Source of the DNA: Rhodobiaceae bacterium UBA4490
Lineage (GTDB): Bacteria > Pseudomonadota > Alphaproteobacteria > Parvibaculales > Parvibaculaceae
Direction: 5' to 3'
DNA: 64,000 bases
NCBI GenBank assembly: GCA_002389665.1
Contig: DGNO01000006.1
Span: 6,393-70,392, forward strand
In this document: piece after piece, positions 50,703-59,233 of the stretch
Position numbering within the stretch: the stretch's first letter is position 1
Layout: each line of letters opens with the position of its first letter
Made by a program: the position numbers and the translations under genes
Notes under the pieces: generated by a model
What the model was told of the DNA's origin: nothing
Seen by the model: only the letters and a program-made list of their open reading frames with translations
Database searches by the model: none

Positions 50703-50909
50703 ATGACGACCGGAACAGTTAAATGGTTCAACCCCACCAAGGGTTATGGCTTCATCGAGCCTGACGATGGCTCCAAAGATGCCTTCCTGCACATCTCCGC
50801 TCTGGAGCGCGCAGGCATGTCCAGCATCAATGAAGGCCAGCGGGTGGAGTTCGAACTTCAGACCGGTAAAAACGGCAAAAGCTCGGCAGAGAACCTTAAA
50901 CTCGCCTAA
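50703..50909 (+). CDS. cspA: Cold-shock protein, CspA family
   Basis: 68 residues. One complete cold-shock domain with RNP1 KGYGFIE (13-19) and RNP2 DAFLHIS (26-32), start MTTGTVKWFNPTKGYGFI. Binds single-stranded nucleic acids as an RNA chaperone. Followed by a strong terminator, so it is monocistronic. An unusual neighbour for tsaD/gpsA. Confidence 0.95.
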   Translation: MTTGTVKWFNPTKGYGFIEPDDGSKDAFLHISALERAGMSSINEGQRVEFELQTGKNGKSSAENLKLA

Positions 50910-50947
50910 GCAATCTCTGGTTCTCTAATCGAGAGCAAGATTACGGA

Positions 50948-50980
50948 CTGGCGGCCTTCGGGGCCGCCAGTTTTGTTTTG
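50948..50980 (+). terminator. cspA terminator
   Basis: CTGGCGGCC and GGCCGCCAG pair in a 9-bp stem with a TTCGG loop, followed by TTTTGTTTTG. It starts 38 bp after the cspA stop; it can also stop the convergent TetR transcript in part. Confidence 0.9.
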
Positions 50981-51004
50981 GGGGCTTGGGTTCCGGAAAA
51001 AGAC

Positions 51005-51640
51005 TTAAGCGTCCTGCATGGCATGGCGGGCTTTTTCTTCCGCCGCCGCTTTTAAAGGGCAGGCAAGCCCATCGGTGATGAGCTTGAAGACGCCCTGGAG
51101 TTCGAATTCCAGCCGCTCCAGTGAGAGGCGCGAGAAAAGCTGGGGATAGGAAAAGCGCATCGTCGCTGCTTGGATAAACTCGGCGCAGGCCGCCGTATCA
51201 TCGCAGCGGAACTCCCCCGCCTTCACGCCCATGTCCAGAATCTGCGCGATCACATCCCGCTCCCGCTTCAGCCCTTCATTGTGAAAAGACGGCCGCTCGG
51301 CGGTGACAATCTGCGCCATATCCACGATCTTCGGGTCTTCTTCCAGCGTCTCGAAGGTGGAGCGCAGGTCCTGCAGTAAAAAGCGCCAGAGCCGCTCGCG
51401 CGCCGAAAGCCCCGGCTCTTCCAGAATGCGCTGCAATTCTTCCGCCGTCTGGATCGAGGCGCGCCGGCAAATCTCCTCGGCAATATCAAGCTTGCCCGGA
51501 AAATAGCGGTAGAGATTGCCCGGCGACATATCGCAGTCCCCGGCAAGCTCGGCCATGGTGGTCTTGGCATAGCCGTAATGGAAAAAGCGCTGCTTGGCGG
51601 CAGCGATGATTTTTTCGCGCATCTCGTCGGGACAGATCAT
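51005..51640 (-). CDS. TetR-family transcriptional regulator
   Basis: 211 residues. HTH: REKIIAAAKQRFFHYGYAKTTMAELAGDCDMSPGNLYRYFPGKLDIAEEI. The ligand domain (TMRFSYPQLFSRLSLERLEFELQGVFKLITDGL) resembles the YcdC/AmtR-like TetR group. Divergent from gpsA with a near-palindrome (51683-51704) in the 107-bp gap. It may autoregulate and affect gpsA. Confidence 0.88.
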   Translation of the reverse strand: MICPDEMREKIIAAAKQRFFHYGYAKTTMAELAGDCDMSPGNLYRYFPGKLDIAEEICRRASIQTAEELQRILEEPGLSARERLWRFLLQDLRSTFETLEEDPKIVDMAQIVTAERPSFHNEGLKRERDVIAQILDMGVKAGEFRCDDTAACAEFIQAATMRFSYPQLFSRLSLERLEFELQGVFKLITDGLACPLKAAAEEKARHAMQDA

Positions 51641-51682
51641 GGAAACGATTGTAGGCTCCGCCGCAGAAGAAACAATGAAAAA

Positions 51683-51704
51683 TGAACAATCAATGATTCG
51701 TTCA
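51683..51704. promoter_or_regulatory. Near-palindrome between tetR and gpsA
   Basis: TGAAC-a-ATCA-a-TGAT-tc-GTTCA: outer arms (51683-51687 and 51700-51704) and inner arms are both symmetric, with one extra base on the right. It is 43 bp upstream of each start region and AT-rich, as expected of a TetR operator over a promoter. Confidence 0.55.
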
Positions 51705-51747
51705 CTATTTTTTCAGGGCAAACCGCCCTTCTCCGGAGCCCGCACCC

Positions 51748-52752
51748 ATGGCTGATACCCCCCTTTCCCGCATTGCCGTGATCGGCGGCGGCGCCTGGGG
51801 CACGGCGCTCGCCTCGGTCGCCGCCCGCGCCGGGCGGGACGTTACGCTCTGGGCCCGGGAAGAAGAAGTCGTGGCCGCCGTCAATAAGGGCCATGAGAAC
51901 ACCCCCTTCCTGCCCGGTATCGCGCTCGACCCGGCGATCCGCGCCACCTCCGATTTTGCCGAGCTGGCAGGCGCCGAGGCGATTTTGCATGTCGCCCCGG
52001 CCCAGCACCTGCGCGCCGTGACCGCAGGTCTTTCCCCCCATCTCAAACCCGGCACCCCGCTCGTCCTGTGCGCCAAGGGCATCGAAACGGCGAGCGGCAA
52101 GCTGATGAGCGAGGTCGCCCGCGAAGAAGCACCCGATGCCAGGCTTGCCGTCCTTTCCGGCCCGAGCTTTGCCGCCGATGTCGCCCGCGGCCTGCCCACC
52201 GCCGTCACGCTTGCCTGCGCCGATGAAGCGCTCGGCGCGCAGCTTGTGGAGGCGATCGGCGTGCCGACCTTCCGGCCCTATCTCAGCGCCGATGTGATCG
52301 GCGCACAGATCGGCGGGGCAGTGAAGAACGTGCTTGCCATTGCCTGCGGCATTGTCGAGGGCAAGGCCTTCGGCGATAGCGCCCGCGCCGCGCTGACCGC
52401 GCGCGGCTTCATGGAAATGAGCCGCTTCGGCGAAGCGCTGGGCGCAAAGCCTGCCACTTTGAAAGGCCTCTCGGGCCTCGGCGATCTCATCCTCACCTGC
52501 GGCTCACGGCAAAGCCGGAACATGTCGCTCGGCTTTGCGCTGGGGGAAGGCAAAACGCTTCAAGATATTCTGGGGGCGCGCTCTTCCGTCTCCGAAGGCG
52601 TTTATACCGCCGAGGCCGTGGTGCGCCTTGCCGCCGCCAAAGGCATCGACATGCCGATCTGCGAAGCGGTGCACAACATCCTTTCGGGCAAGAGCGGTGT
52701 CGATGACGCCATCGCCGCTCTCCTTGCCCGCCCCTTTACAAGTGAAGACTGA
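51748..52752 (+). CDS. gpsA: Glycerol-3-phosphate dehydrogenase [NAD(P)+]
   Basis: 334 residues. Rossmann [10 protein letters not shown], the DHAP-binding loop [36 protein letters not shown], the catalytic Lys in [14 protein letters not shown], and GLGDLILTC near the end. It makes sn-glycerol-3-phosphate for phospholipids. In several alphaproteobacteria it follows tsaD and precedes YciI and EVE genes, as it still does on its right side here. Confidence 0.96.
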   Translation: MADTPLSRIAVIGGGAWGTALASVAARAGRDVTLWAREEEVVAAVNKGHENTPFLPGIALDPAIRATSDFAELAGAEAILHVAPAQHLRAVTAGLSPHLKPGTPLVLCAKGIETASGKLMSEVAREEAPDARLAVLSGPSFAADVARGLPTAVTLACADEALGAQLVEAIGVPTFRPYLSADVIGAQIGGAVKNVLAIACGIVEGKAFGDSARAALTARGFMEMSRFGEALGAKPATLKGLSGLGDLILTCGSRQSRNMSLGFALGEGKTLQDILGARSSVSEGVYTAEAVVRLAAAKGIDMPICEAVHNILSGKSGVDDAIAALLARPFTSED

Positions 52753-52766
52753 GATAAGGAAACATC

Positions 52767-53048
52767 ATGCTTTTCTGCATTATCGGCACGGATAAAAAAG
52801 ACACGCTCGACAAACGTCTTGCCAACCGGGACGCCCATCTCAAACATTGGGGCGAGAGCGGCGCCGTGAAACTCGGCGGGCCTTTTACGAGCGATGATGG
52901 AGAGATCATGAACGGCTCCATGCTCGTCATCGATGTCGAGGACCGCGCGGCTGCGCAAAAGCTCGTCGACGGCGACCCTTACAAGGTGAACGGCGTTTTC
53001 GAGAGCGTGGAAGTGCGCGCCTGGAAATGGCTGCTCAAGGATCAATAA
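52767..53048 (+). CDS. YciI family protein
   Basis: 93 residues. LFCIIGTDKKDTLDKRLANRDAHLKHWGESGAVKLGGPFTSDDG carries the family's R-x-x-H-x-x-x-L pattern (here NRDAHLKHW) and the GP turn; MLVIDVEDRAAAQKLVDGDPYKVNGVFESVEVRAWKW completes the ferredoxin-like fold with the D-P-Y motif. Reaction unknown. Lies 14 bp after gpsA and 30 bp before the EVE gene, a conserved trio. Confidence 0.9.
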   Translation: MLFCIIGTDKKDTLDKRLANRDAHLKHWGESGAVKLGGPFTSDDGEIMNGSMLVIDVEDRAAAQKLVDGDPYKVNGVFESVEVRAWKWLLKDQ

Positions 53049-53078
53049 GCGCGGGGCTCAAGCGCGCGCGGAGGGAAC

Positions 53079-53519
53079 ATGGCTTACTGGCTTTTTAAAT
53101 CCGAACCTTCCACCTGGGGCTGGGACGACCAGTTCAAACGCGGCGCGAAGGGCGAGCACTGGGACGGCGTGCGCAACTACCAGGCCAATAACAATATGAA
53201 GGCCATGAAGAAGGGCGATCTCGGCTTCTTCTATCACTCGGTGGATGAAAAACGCATTGTCGGCATTGTCGAGGTGATCAAGGAACATTACCCCGATGAC
53301 AGCGATGCCTCAGGCCGCTTCGGTATGGTGGACATCAAGGCAGCGGAAACCGTGCCTAAGCCCGTCTCCCTTGCCGATATCAAGGAAGACCCGGCGCTCG
53401 CCGAGATGGCGCTTCTCAAACAATCCCGCCTTTCCGTTTCACCCGTGCGCGCGGAGGAATGGAAGCTCATCTGCAAAAAGGGTGGTTTGAAGAAAGTGCC
53501 GCTTTCCAAGAATAAGTAG
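53079..53519 (+). CDS. EVE-domain protein
   Basis: 146 residues covering one EVE (PUA-like) domain: YWLFKSEPSTWGWDDQ, GVRNYQANNNMKAMKKGDLGFFYHSVDEKRIVGIVEV, then DIKAAETVPKPVSLADIK and LKQSRLSVSPVRAEEWKLI. The aromatic cage that reads modified bases is present (W, Y/N, F). Stand-alone EVE proteins in this context are thought to act in nucleotide-modification sensing or tRNA biology; that role is inference from the family. Confidence 0.92.
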   Translation: MAYWLFKSEPSTWGWDDQFKRGAKGEHWDGVRNYQANNNMKAMKKGDLGFFYHSVDEKRIVGIVEVIKEHYPDDSDASGRFGMVDIKAAETVPKPVSLADIKEDPALAEMALLKQSRLSVSPVRAEEWKLICKKGGLKKVPLSKNK

Positions 53520-53537
53520 AGAGAGCGCTCCTCACCT

Positions 53538-53616
53538 GAGCCCTCTCCCCCTGAAGGGGCGAAGAAAAATGAAAACCCTCTCCCCCTGGGGGAGAGGGCC
53601 GGGGTGAGGGGGGAGG
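53538..53616. repeat. REP-like palindromic repeat, CCCTCTCCCCC type
   Basis: Two copies of a CCCTCTCCCCCT unit 35 bp apart. The second is a perfect 23-bp inverted repeat (53576-53598: 11-bp arms around a T) followed by GCCGGGGTGAGGGG. This wording is widespread as an intergenic repeat in proteobacterial genomes. It may act as a transcript end for the gpsA-YciI-EVE operon. A weaker relative (CCCTCTCCCGCACCCCG) lies at about 32850-32870. Confidence 0.65.
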
Positions 53617-53639
53617 CCTCACAACAATTACGGCGCCCC

Positions 53640-53975
53640 ATGCTTTTTCTCTGCCGCCTTAACGATCTCGACAATCCCGGCACGAAGGAAGCCGAGGCAC
53701 ACGTGCAAGGCCGCCCGCAAAATATCTTTCTCGTGCGCAAAGGTGACAGCGTCTTTGCTTATCTCAACATCTGCCCCCATGCAGGCCAGCCGCTCAACCG
53801 GATGAGAAACCGCTTTCTCAATCAGGCTGAGACCCATCTTCTCTGCTCGGCCCATGCGGCAAGTTTCGAGATTGAAACGGGGCTATGCACCGGCGGGCCT
53901 TGCGCAGGCAAAAGCCTGACGCAGCTTCCGCTGTACCAAAGCGGCGATGCCTTCTATCTGGCAGAGACGGATTAA
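53640..53975 (+). CDS. Rieske [2Fe-2S] ferredoxin-like protein
   Basis: 111 residues from the ATG; a GTG 36 bp upstream lies inside the repeat. Cluster ligands C45-x-H47 (CPHAG) and C69-x2-H72 (CSAH) are present, and the second loop ends with FEIETGLCTGGPC. Small single-domain Rieske proteins donate electrons to oxygenases or nitrite reductases; no oxygenase is adjacent. The 3' end overlaps the convergent next gene by 4 bp. Confidence 0.88.
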   Translation: MLFLCRLNDLDNPGTKEAEAHVQGRPQNIFLVRKGDSVFAYLNICPHAGQPLNRMRNRFLNQAETHLLCSAHAASFEIETGLCTGGPCAGKSLTQLPLYQSGDAFYLAETD

Positions 53976-54511
53976 ATCATCAGCCGCGTCGCGCGCAGAT
54001 TGTCCGGCATCAAGACTTCAAGCAATGTCGGCGAGAATGTCTGCGTGGCATTGTTATAGACAGCCAGCAAATAAGTATCGCCTGGCGAGGTCTGCTCATA
54101 CGCATCGACGCGTTTGATCAATTTATCGGTGATTTCATCGACACTTTGCTCGCCGAACTGGTGAGTGATGAAAACCCGGTAGTCGGCGCGCGATTGCAGG
54201 AGCTTGTCGAAATCATCCCAGACATCGCCCCAATTGCGCGCCCATTCGCATTCGCACGCCAGCACGATGCGCTTCGTATTGCTCTCACCGCTTTCATCGG
54301 GTGATTCCTGTGCCCAGGTCACATCATAGACCCACTCGCCGCGCACCTGCTGCGCCTCGATGCCATTGGCATAAACGATGTGATCGCGCTCGGCGCCGAG
54401 CTCGGCAAGCTCGCTCTTGATGCAGCGCGTCCAATCCTGGTCATAAGCATCGGGAAGTTTCGCGGGCACTTCGTTCAGAAGGGCGGTGATCTTTTGATAG
54501 ACGTCCTGCAT
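53972..54511 (-). CDS. Hypothetical protein, possible PD-(D/E)XK-like fold
   Basis: 179 residues from MQDVYQKITALL, with GAGGATTT before the ATG. The middle reads RIVLACECEWARNWGDVWDDFDKLLQSRADYRVFITHQF: a hydrophobic strand ending in E-x-E followed by a helix and another strand, which resembles restriction-endonuclease-like cores, though a Lys in the second catalytic position is not seen. The N-terminus is helical (DWTRCIKSELAELG). No family recognised with confidence. It follows the creatininase gene by 7 bp on the same strand. Confidence 0.6.
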   Translation of the reverse strand: MQDVYQKITALLNEVPAKLPDAYDQDWTRCIKSELAELGAERDHIVYANGIEAQQVRGEWVYDVTWAQESPDESGESNTKRIVLACECEWARNWGDVWDDFDKLLQSRADYRVFITHQFGEQSVDEITDKLIKRVDAYEQTSPGDTYLLAVYNNATQTFSPTLLEVLMPDNLRATRLMI

Positions 54512-54518
54512 AAATCCT

Positions 54519-55265
54519 CTAACTGGTCGTGAAAGTTTTGAAGTCTTCGGCAAGACCCTTGGCCGAAAGCTCGATCAGCTTTTCGCCGTCTTCGATACGC
54601 GCAAGAGAAGGATCGGAACCGATGCGCCCGTCGGGAAATTTTGCCCGGTAATCTTCCGCATCCGTGAAACGGCCTGAGGGCGCGATGGCCGGCTCCATCA
54701 CCGCGTGCTTCACCGTTTCGGGGAAGGCGGCATATGTAACGGCCACTTCCGAGGGCGTTGCGTGGCTGCCATGGGCGCTGCCATAGGTCTTCTTGCAATA
54801 ATCGAGCACCGGTTTGAAGTCCCACCAATTGACGAGACGGCATTTGACGGCGCGCCGGTTGCCCTCTTCCCGGCCAAGGCTGCGGTCCGCATAAATTTCA
54901 GAAAAAGCAGCCTGAATGGTCGCGATATTGCCGCCATGACCGTTGAAGAAATAAATCCTGTCAAAACCGTGCCGGCTGAGCGAGGCCACCCAGTCGTAAA
55001 TCGCCGCGATCATCGTCGAAGGGCGCAGCGTCATGGACCCGGCAAAGCCCATATGATGCTGGGCGATGCCGACATTGAAAGTGGGCGCGATCAGCATCTG
55101 CGTTCCTTCCGCCGCTTTGCGCGCAATCACTTCCGGACAGATTGCATCCGTGCCAATCAGCCCGTTCGGCCCATGCTGCTCGGTCGAGCCGATGGGGACA
55201 AGAACGCCTTTCGAGCGCTCCAGATAGGCCTCGACTTCCGGCCAGCTTGCGTGATGCAGCAGCAT
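54519..55265 (-). CDS. Creatininase family amidohydrolase
   Basis: 248 residues; start chosen at the ATG with AAGGA 7 nt upstream, an ATG six bases earlier is possible. Metal and active-site motifs: PIGSTEQHGPNGLIGTDA (Glu, His, Asp), FNGHGGN (His) and GSHATPSE. The family hydrolyses cyclic or linear amides (creatinine, formamides in riboflavin and F420 paths); members with MftE-like roles also exist. Specificity cannot be read. Cytoplasmic. Confidence 0.88.
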   Translation of the reverse strand: MLLHHASWPEVEAYLERSKGVLVPIGSTEQHGPNGLIGTDAICPEVIARKAAEGTQMLIAPTFNVGIAQHHMGFAGSMTLRPSTMIAAIYDWVASLSRHGFDRIYFFNGHGGNIATIQAAFSEIYADRSLGREEGNRRAVKCRLVNWWDFKPVLDYCKKTYGSAHGSHATPSEVAVTYAAFPETVKHAVMEPAIAPSGRFTDAEDYRAKFPDGRIGSDPSLARIEDGEKLIELSAKGLAEDFKTFTTS

Positions 55266-55520
55266 ATGCATGTCCTTCAGGGCGTGAGTGAGGGGCAAGT
55301 CTAGCCGCCGGGAGGCAAAACACCAAACCGGCGCCCATGACAAGGCGCAGAACGGTGTCGCAAAACCTCCGCTAAACGCAAGGGAAAGCCCGGCCCCGCT
55401 TTCCGCGCCCCGCTCCTCACTTGACCTTTACCGGCTGCGGCGGGAAAACGGCGCAGGGGCGGCCGGGTTCTGTGATATATCTGCGCGCGGCCTACGCGTT
55501 GCGGCAAGAGGAGAAGAAAC

Positions 55521-56783
55521 GTGAGCAAGAAGAACGAACTGGAACAAGAAGCCACCGGCCCCTTGAAAGGCGTGCGCATCGTCGATCTGACCAGTGTTGT
55601 TTTCGGCGCTTACGCCACACAGATCCTGGCCGATATGGGCGCGGAAGTGATGAAGGTCGAAGCGCCGTCGGCCACCGGCGGCGGCGGCATGGGCGGCGAT
55701 ATCATGCGCTGGCCGGGTCACCCGCCGGAAGGCGCGCCCGCCGATCTCGGTCCCATCTTCATGACCATCAACCGCAACAAGCGCTCCGTGCTGCTCAATC
55801 TCGGGGATGAAAACGCGCGCGAGGCGTTTTTGAAACTCGTGGCGACGGCGGATGTCGTCGTCTCCAACATCCGCTATGAAGGCATGAAGCGCCTCGGCAT
55901 CGCTTATGAGGATGTGAAGGCGGTCAAGCCCGACATTATTTTTGCCCATGCCGCAGGCTACGGCTCGAACGGACCTTATGCGGGCCTGCCCGCCTATGAC
56001 GATCTCATTCAGGCAGGCTCCGGCATGGCGGACCTTTTGCCGCGCATGGACGGCAATGACGCCCCCCGCTACATGCCGACGATCATCGGCGATAAAGTCT
56101 CCGGCCTCTTTCTCGTCTCCGCCATCACCAGCGCGCTCTTTCATAAAGAACGCACGGGCGAGGGGCAGTTCGTGGAAGTGCCGATGCTGGAATCGGTTAC
56201 CTCCTTCGTGCTCGCCGAACATTTCTACGATCATGTCTACGACCCGCCCACAGGCGAGTGGACCTATGGCCGCATCACCAATCCGGACCGGCGTCCTTAC
56301 AAGACGAAAGACGGCTATATCGGCCTTCTTCCCTATTCGGACAAGCAATGGGAAAATTTCTTCGAGCTGGCAGGGCGCAAAGATGAATATCTCAGCGATC
56401 CGCGCTTTAAGGATTACAAAGCGCGCACGAAACATATCCGTGAGCTTTATGCGATGATCGAGGAGACGACGCAGCTCAAGACGACGGAAGAATGGCTGAA
56501 AGTGCTGCAGCCGCTTTCCATCCCTGCTGTAAAAATGAACAAGCTGGACGATCTGCAGGACGATCCGCATTTCAAGGAAGTGGATTTCTTCGCCCGCTAC
56601 GAACACCCGGATGCGGGCGGCTATTTCGCGCTGCGCCCGCCCGTGCGCTTTGCCGAAACGCCTTCTAATATCCGCCGCCACCCGCCGCGCCTTGGCGAGC
56701 AAACCGAAGAAGTGCTGAAGGAAGCCGGGCTCAGCGATGAGGAAATCGCGGCGCTGCGCGCAGGACGAAAAGCGGCCGAATAA
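55521..56783 (+). CDS. CaiB/BaiF (class III) CoA-transferase
   Basis: 420 residues. Family motifs: GPLKGVRIVDLTSVVFGAYATQILADMGAEVMKVE, FMTINRNKRSVLLNL, the catalytic Asp in LPAYDDLIQAGSG, GEGQFVEVPMLESV, and the end PRLGEQTEEVLKEAGLSDEEIAAL. It moves CoA between acids, for example to activate a carboxylate with succinyl- or formyl-CoA. Strong SD (AGAGGAGAAG). Fits the general acyl-CoA catabolism of the region, alone on its strand. Confidence 0.92.
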   Translation: MSKKNELEQEATGPLKGVRIVDLTSVVFGAYATQILADMGAEVMKVEAPSATGGGGMGGDIMRWPGHPPEGAPADLGPIFMTINRNKRSVLLNLGDENAREAFLKLVATADVVVSNIRYEGMKRLGIAYEDVKAVKPDIIFAHAAGYGSNGPYAGLPAYDDLIQAGSGMADLLPRMDGNDAPRYMPTIIGDKVSGLFLVSAITSALFHKERTGEGQFVEVPMLESVTSFVLAEHFYDHVYDPPTGEWTYGRITNPDRRPYKTKDGYIGLLPYSDKQWENFFELAGRKDEYLSDPRFKDYKARTKHIRELYAMIEETTQLKTTEEWLKVLQPLSIPAVKMNKLDDLQDDPHFKEVDFFARYEHPDAGGYFALRPPVRFAETPSNIRRHPPRLGEQTEEVLKEAGLSDEEIAALRAGRKAAE

Positions 56784-56788
56784 GAAAC

Positions 56789-58990
56789 CTAAGTCTGCGC
56801 GGTGCCGGAGGCCGGGGCCGCGCCCTCTTCGTGCTGTTCTTCCAGAAGCGCCTGATATTCGGCAAGGTCGAGCGGCTTGTTGAAATAAAAGCCCTGCAAT
56901 TCATCGCAGCCCATGGCGGTCAGAAGATCGGCCTGCGATGCCGTTTCCACGCCTTCCGCCACCACGCAGAGCCCAAGCCCCTTGCCGATTTCCACGATCT
57001 GCCGTGTGAGCAGCGCATCGGGCGCATGGGTCAGGCGCTGCACGAAAGAGCGGTCGATCTTCAGCTTGTGCACCTGGAACTGGTGCAGATAGGCAAGCGA
57101 GGAATAGCCGGTGCCGAAATCGTCGATCAGAAGCTCGACGCCCATGCCGGCAAGCTCGGCCAATTGCTCCTGCACCCGTTCACGGTCGCTGAGCAGGGAG
57201 GATTCCGTCATCTCTACTTGCAGCAGCGAGGGCGGCACCTCGAGCTCGCCGAGAAGCGCGCCGATTTCCTGCGCCTGATCCTGCAGCATCAAATCGGCGG
57301 CGGAAAGATTGAGCGAGACGGGAAGCGGCTCAAGCCCCATCGCCATCCAGGAACGCAGCTGGAAGACCGCCGTCTGCACCACCCAGCGGCTGAGCACGGT
57401 GATGAAGCCCGTTTCCTCCGCAATCGGAATGAACTGATCGGGCGGAATGGGCCCGCGCTCCGGATGTTCCCAGCGCAAGAGCGCTTCGGCGGCGATGGGC
57501 TTGCGGGTGCGCGCGCACATGCGCGGGTGATAGACGAGACGGAATTCGCCGCGCTCGATCGCCTGGCGCATATCCTGCTGCAATTGCCCGCGCTCATGCA
57601 CTTCTTCGGTCAGCCTGTCATCGACGACGAAATACTGTCCGCGCCCAAGTTCCTTGGCTTTATAAAGCGCCATATCGGCATAGCGCATCAGCTCGTTCGA
57701 GAGCCCGTTATGCCATGGATAGATCGCAATGCCGATGGAGCAGCCGACATTGACCATATTGCCGATCACTTCATAAGGCGCGGAAATCTCGCTGATCAGC
57801 GCGCCGGCCAATTCCTCGATAGCCGGAATGCTGTCGAGCCGGCGGTAAAGAATAGCGAACTCATCCCCGCCGAGCCGCGCGATCTGGCAGCTTTCCGGCG
57901 AAAGGTCCTGCAGGCGCGTCGCGGCCTGAATAAGAAGCTGGTCGCCTGCTTCATGACCGAGCGTGTCGTTGACGTTTTTAAAACGGTCGAGATCGATCAG
58001 CAAAAGACCGAACACTTCGCCCGTCTCTTCCGTCTCACGCACCGCATCGGCCATCAGATCGGCGAATGTCTGGCGATTATAAAGCCCGGTCAGTACGTCG
58101 AATTGCGCGCGCTGGCGCAATTCGTCTTCAAGACGCTTGCGCTCGGTCTGGTCGTGCATGATCACATAGGCGCAAGGCTGGCCATTATGCTCGATCAGCA
58201 CGCAGGAAATGAACGCCCAAAACTCATCACCATTGATTTTCTTCAGCCGCGCTTCGCGGCCCGTCGAATAACCCTGAGCCAGAAGATCGGCGCGCAGCTG
58301 CGCGAGATCGGCTTTCTCGACGAAGAAGTCCGGTGTCTTCAAAGTGCCGCCGTCACTCGCCACACCGAAAAGCTCATTCGCCATCGCATTGGTGTAGATC
58401 ACCTTGCGCGTGTAGAGGTTGGTAATGATGAGCGGGAACGGCGCGGCGGAAACGAGAGAGCGGAAATGCTCCTCGTTCTTTTGCAGCTGCTCGAGCATTT
58501 CCACGCGCTCGGTAATATCTTCGATCGACCCGCCCACCGCGTGAACATGTGCGCTCTTGTCGCGCAGCGCATAGCCGCGCGCGCGAATCCAGCGATAGCC
58601 ATCTTCCGACAGAAACCGCACTTCGATGTCGTACGCCTCGCCCTGGTCCACCTGGCCGCGAATGGCGGCGACAAGGGTTTCCCGGTCATCCGGATGCGCG
58701 CGCTCGGCCAGCGCATCGGTGAGCCCCGCCCGTGCCCGCTTTTCGATCCCCAAGAGACGCCAGGCATTGGAAGAGAAATTGAACTCACCGGATTTCAAGT
58801 CCCAGAACCATGAGCCGAAGGCTGAGTTCTCCTCGGCGGTATTGACCTGATTTTCGTGAAACTGAAGCTGGGCCTCGGCCTGCTTGGCCCGCGCGCGCGC
58901 CGCCGCCGCCCGGCGCCCCGGCGCGCGGGCGCGCGCGGAAGCTGCCAGAAATCCCCGTCTTTTTGTTTCTCGTCTTAGAACACGTGCCAC
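56789..58990 (-). CDS. PAS-PAS-GGDEF-EAL cyclic-di-GMP enzyme
   Basis: 733 residues from a GTG preceded by AAGGGAGGG. A basic Arg/Ala-rich N-terminus without membrane helix, PAS_3-type domain (about 55-165, with YRWIRARGYALRD), second PAS (about 175-285), GGDEF intact (GGDEF 374-378, signature D335 region LLIDLDRFKNVND), and EAL intact (502-504 AEALLRW, DDFGTGYSSL 623-632, VVAEGVET 676-683). Both activities are possible; in such tandem proteins one usually dominates. Controls motility/attachment through c-di-GMP. Confidence 0.93.
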   Translation of the reverse strand: MARVLRRETKRRGFLAASARARAPGRRAAAARARAKQAEAQLQFHENQVNTAEENSAFGSWFWDLKSGEFNFSSNAWRLLGIEKRARAGLTDALAERAHPDDRETLVAAIRGQVDQGEAYDIEVRFLSEDGYRWIRARGYALRDKSAHVHAVGGSIEDITERVEMLEQLQKNEEHFRSLVSAAPFPLIITNLYTRKVIYTNAMANELFGVASDGGTLKTPDFFVEKADLAQLRADLLAQGYSTGREARLKKINGDEFWAFISCVLIEHNGQPCAYVIMHDQTERKRLEDELRQRAQFDVLTGLYNRQTFADLMADAVRETEETGEVFGLLLIDLDRFKNVNDTLGHEAGDQLLIQAATRLQDLSPESCQIARLGGDEFAILYRRLDSIPAIEELAGALISEISAPYEVIGNMVNVGCSIGIAIYPWHNGLSNELMRYADMALYKAKELGRGQYFVVDDRLTEEVHERGQLQQDMRQAIERGEFRLVYHPRMCARTRKPIAAEALLRWEHPERGPIPPDQFIPIAEETGFITVLSRWVVQTAVFQLRSWMAMGLEPLPVSLNLSAADLMLQDQAQEIGALLGELEVPPSLLQVEMTESSLLSDRERVQEQLAELAGMGVELLIDDFGTGYSSLAYLHQFQVHKLKIDRSFVQRLTHAPDALLTRQIVEIGKGLGLCVVAEGVETASQADLLTAMGCDELQGFYFNKPLDLAEYQALLEEQHEEGAAPASGTAQT

Positions 58991-59233
58991 ACTGTCCCTC
59001 CCTTACAAACGATCATGTAAGGAGGAAATGAACCAAATCTTTCCGGGGCTTACGCAGATTGCCAAAAACTTAGGCACAGTTAACCCCGCGTAAAACGCTG
59101 CTCTCGCGGGTGTGAAGGCCGCTGCTTGCTGCCCCTCGCCCAAGTGCCCATAATGCGCCCCAACCGGCTGAAAGAGCCCGGAAATCCGCCCACTCTAAAG
59201 AAGCCTGTAAAGAAGAACGGCAGGGAGGCCGCC

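Noticed and set aside
50333..50722. 130-codon plus-strand frame upstream of cspA
   Set aside because: Overlaps the cspA start in another frame, has no SD and no domain; more likely the cspA promoter/leader region.
56831..58813. 660-codon open frame on the plus strand
   Set aside because: Exact shadow of the PAS-PAS-GGDEF-EAL gene, whose catalytic motifs are intact; the plus-strand product is low-complexity and lacks a start site.
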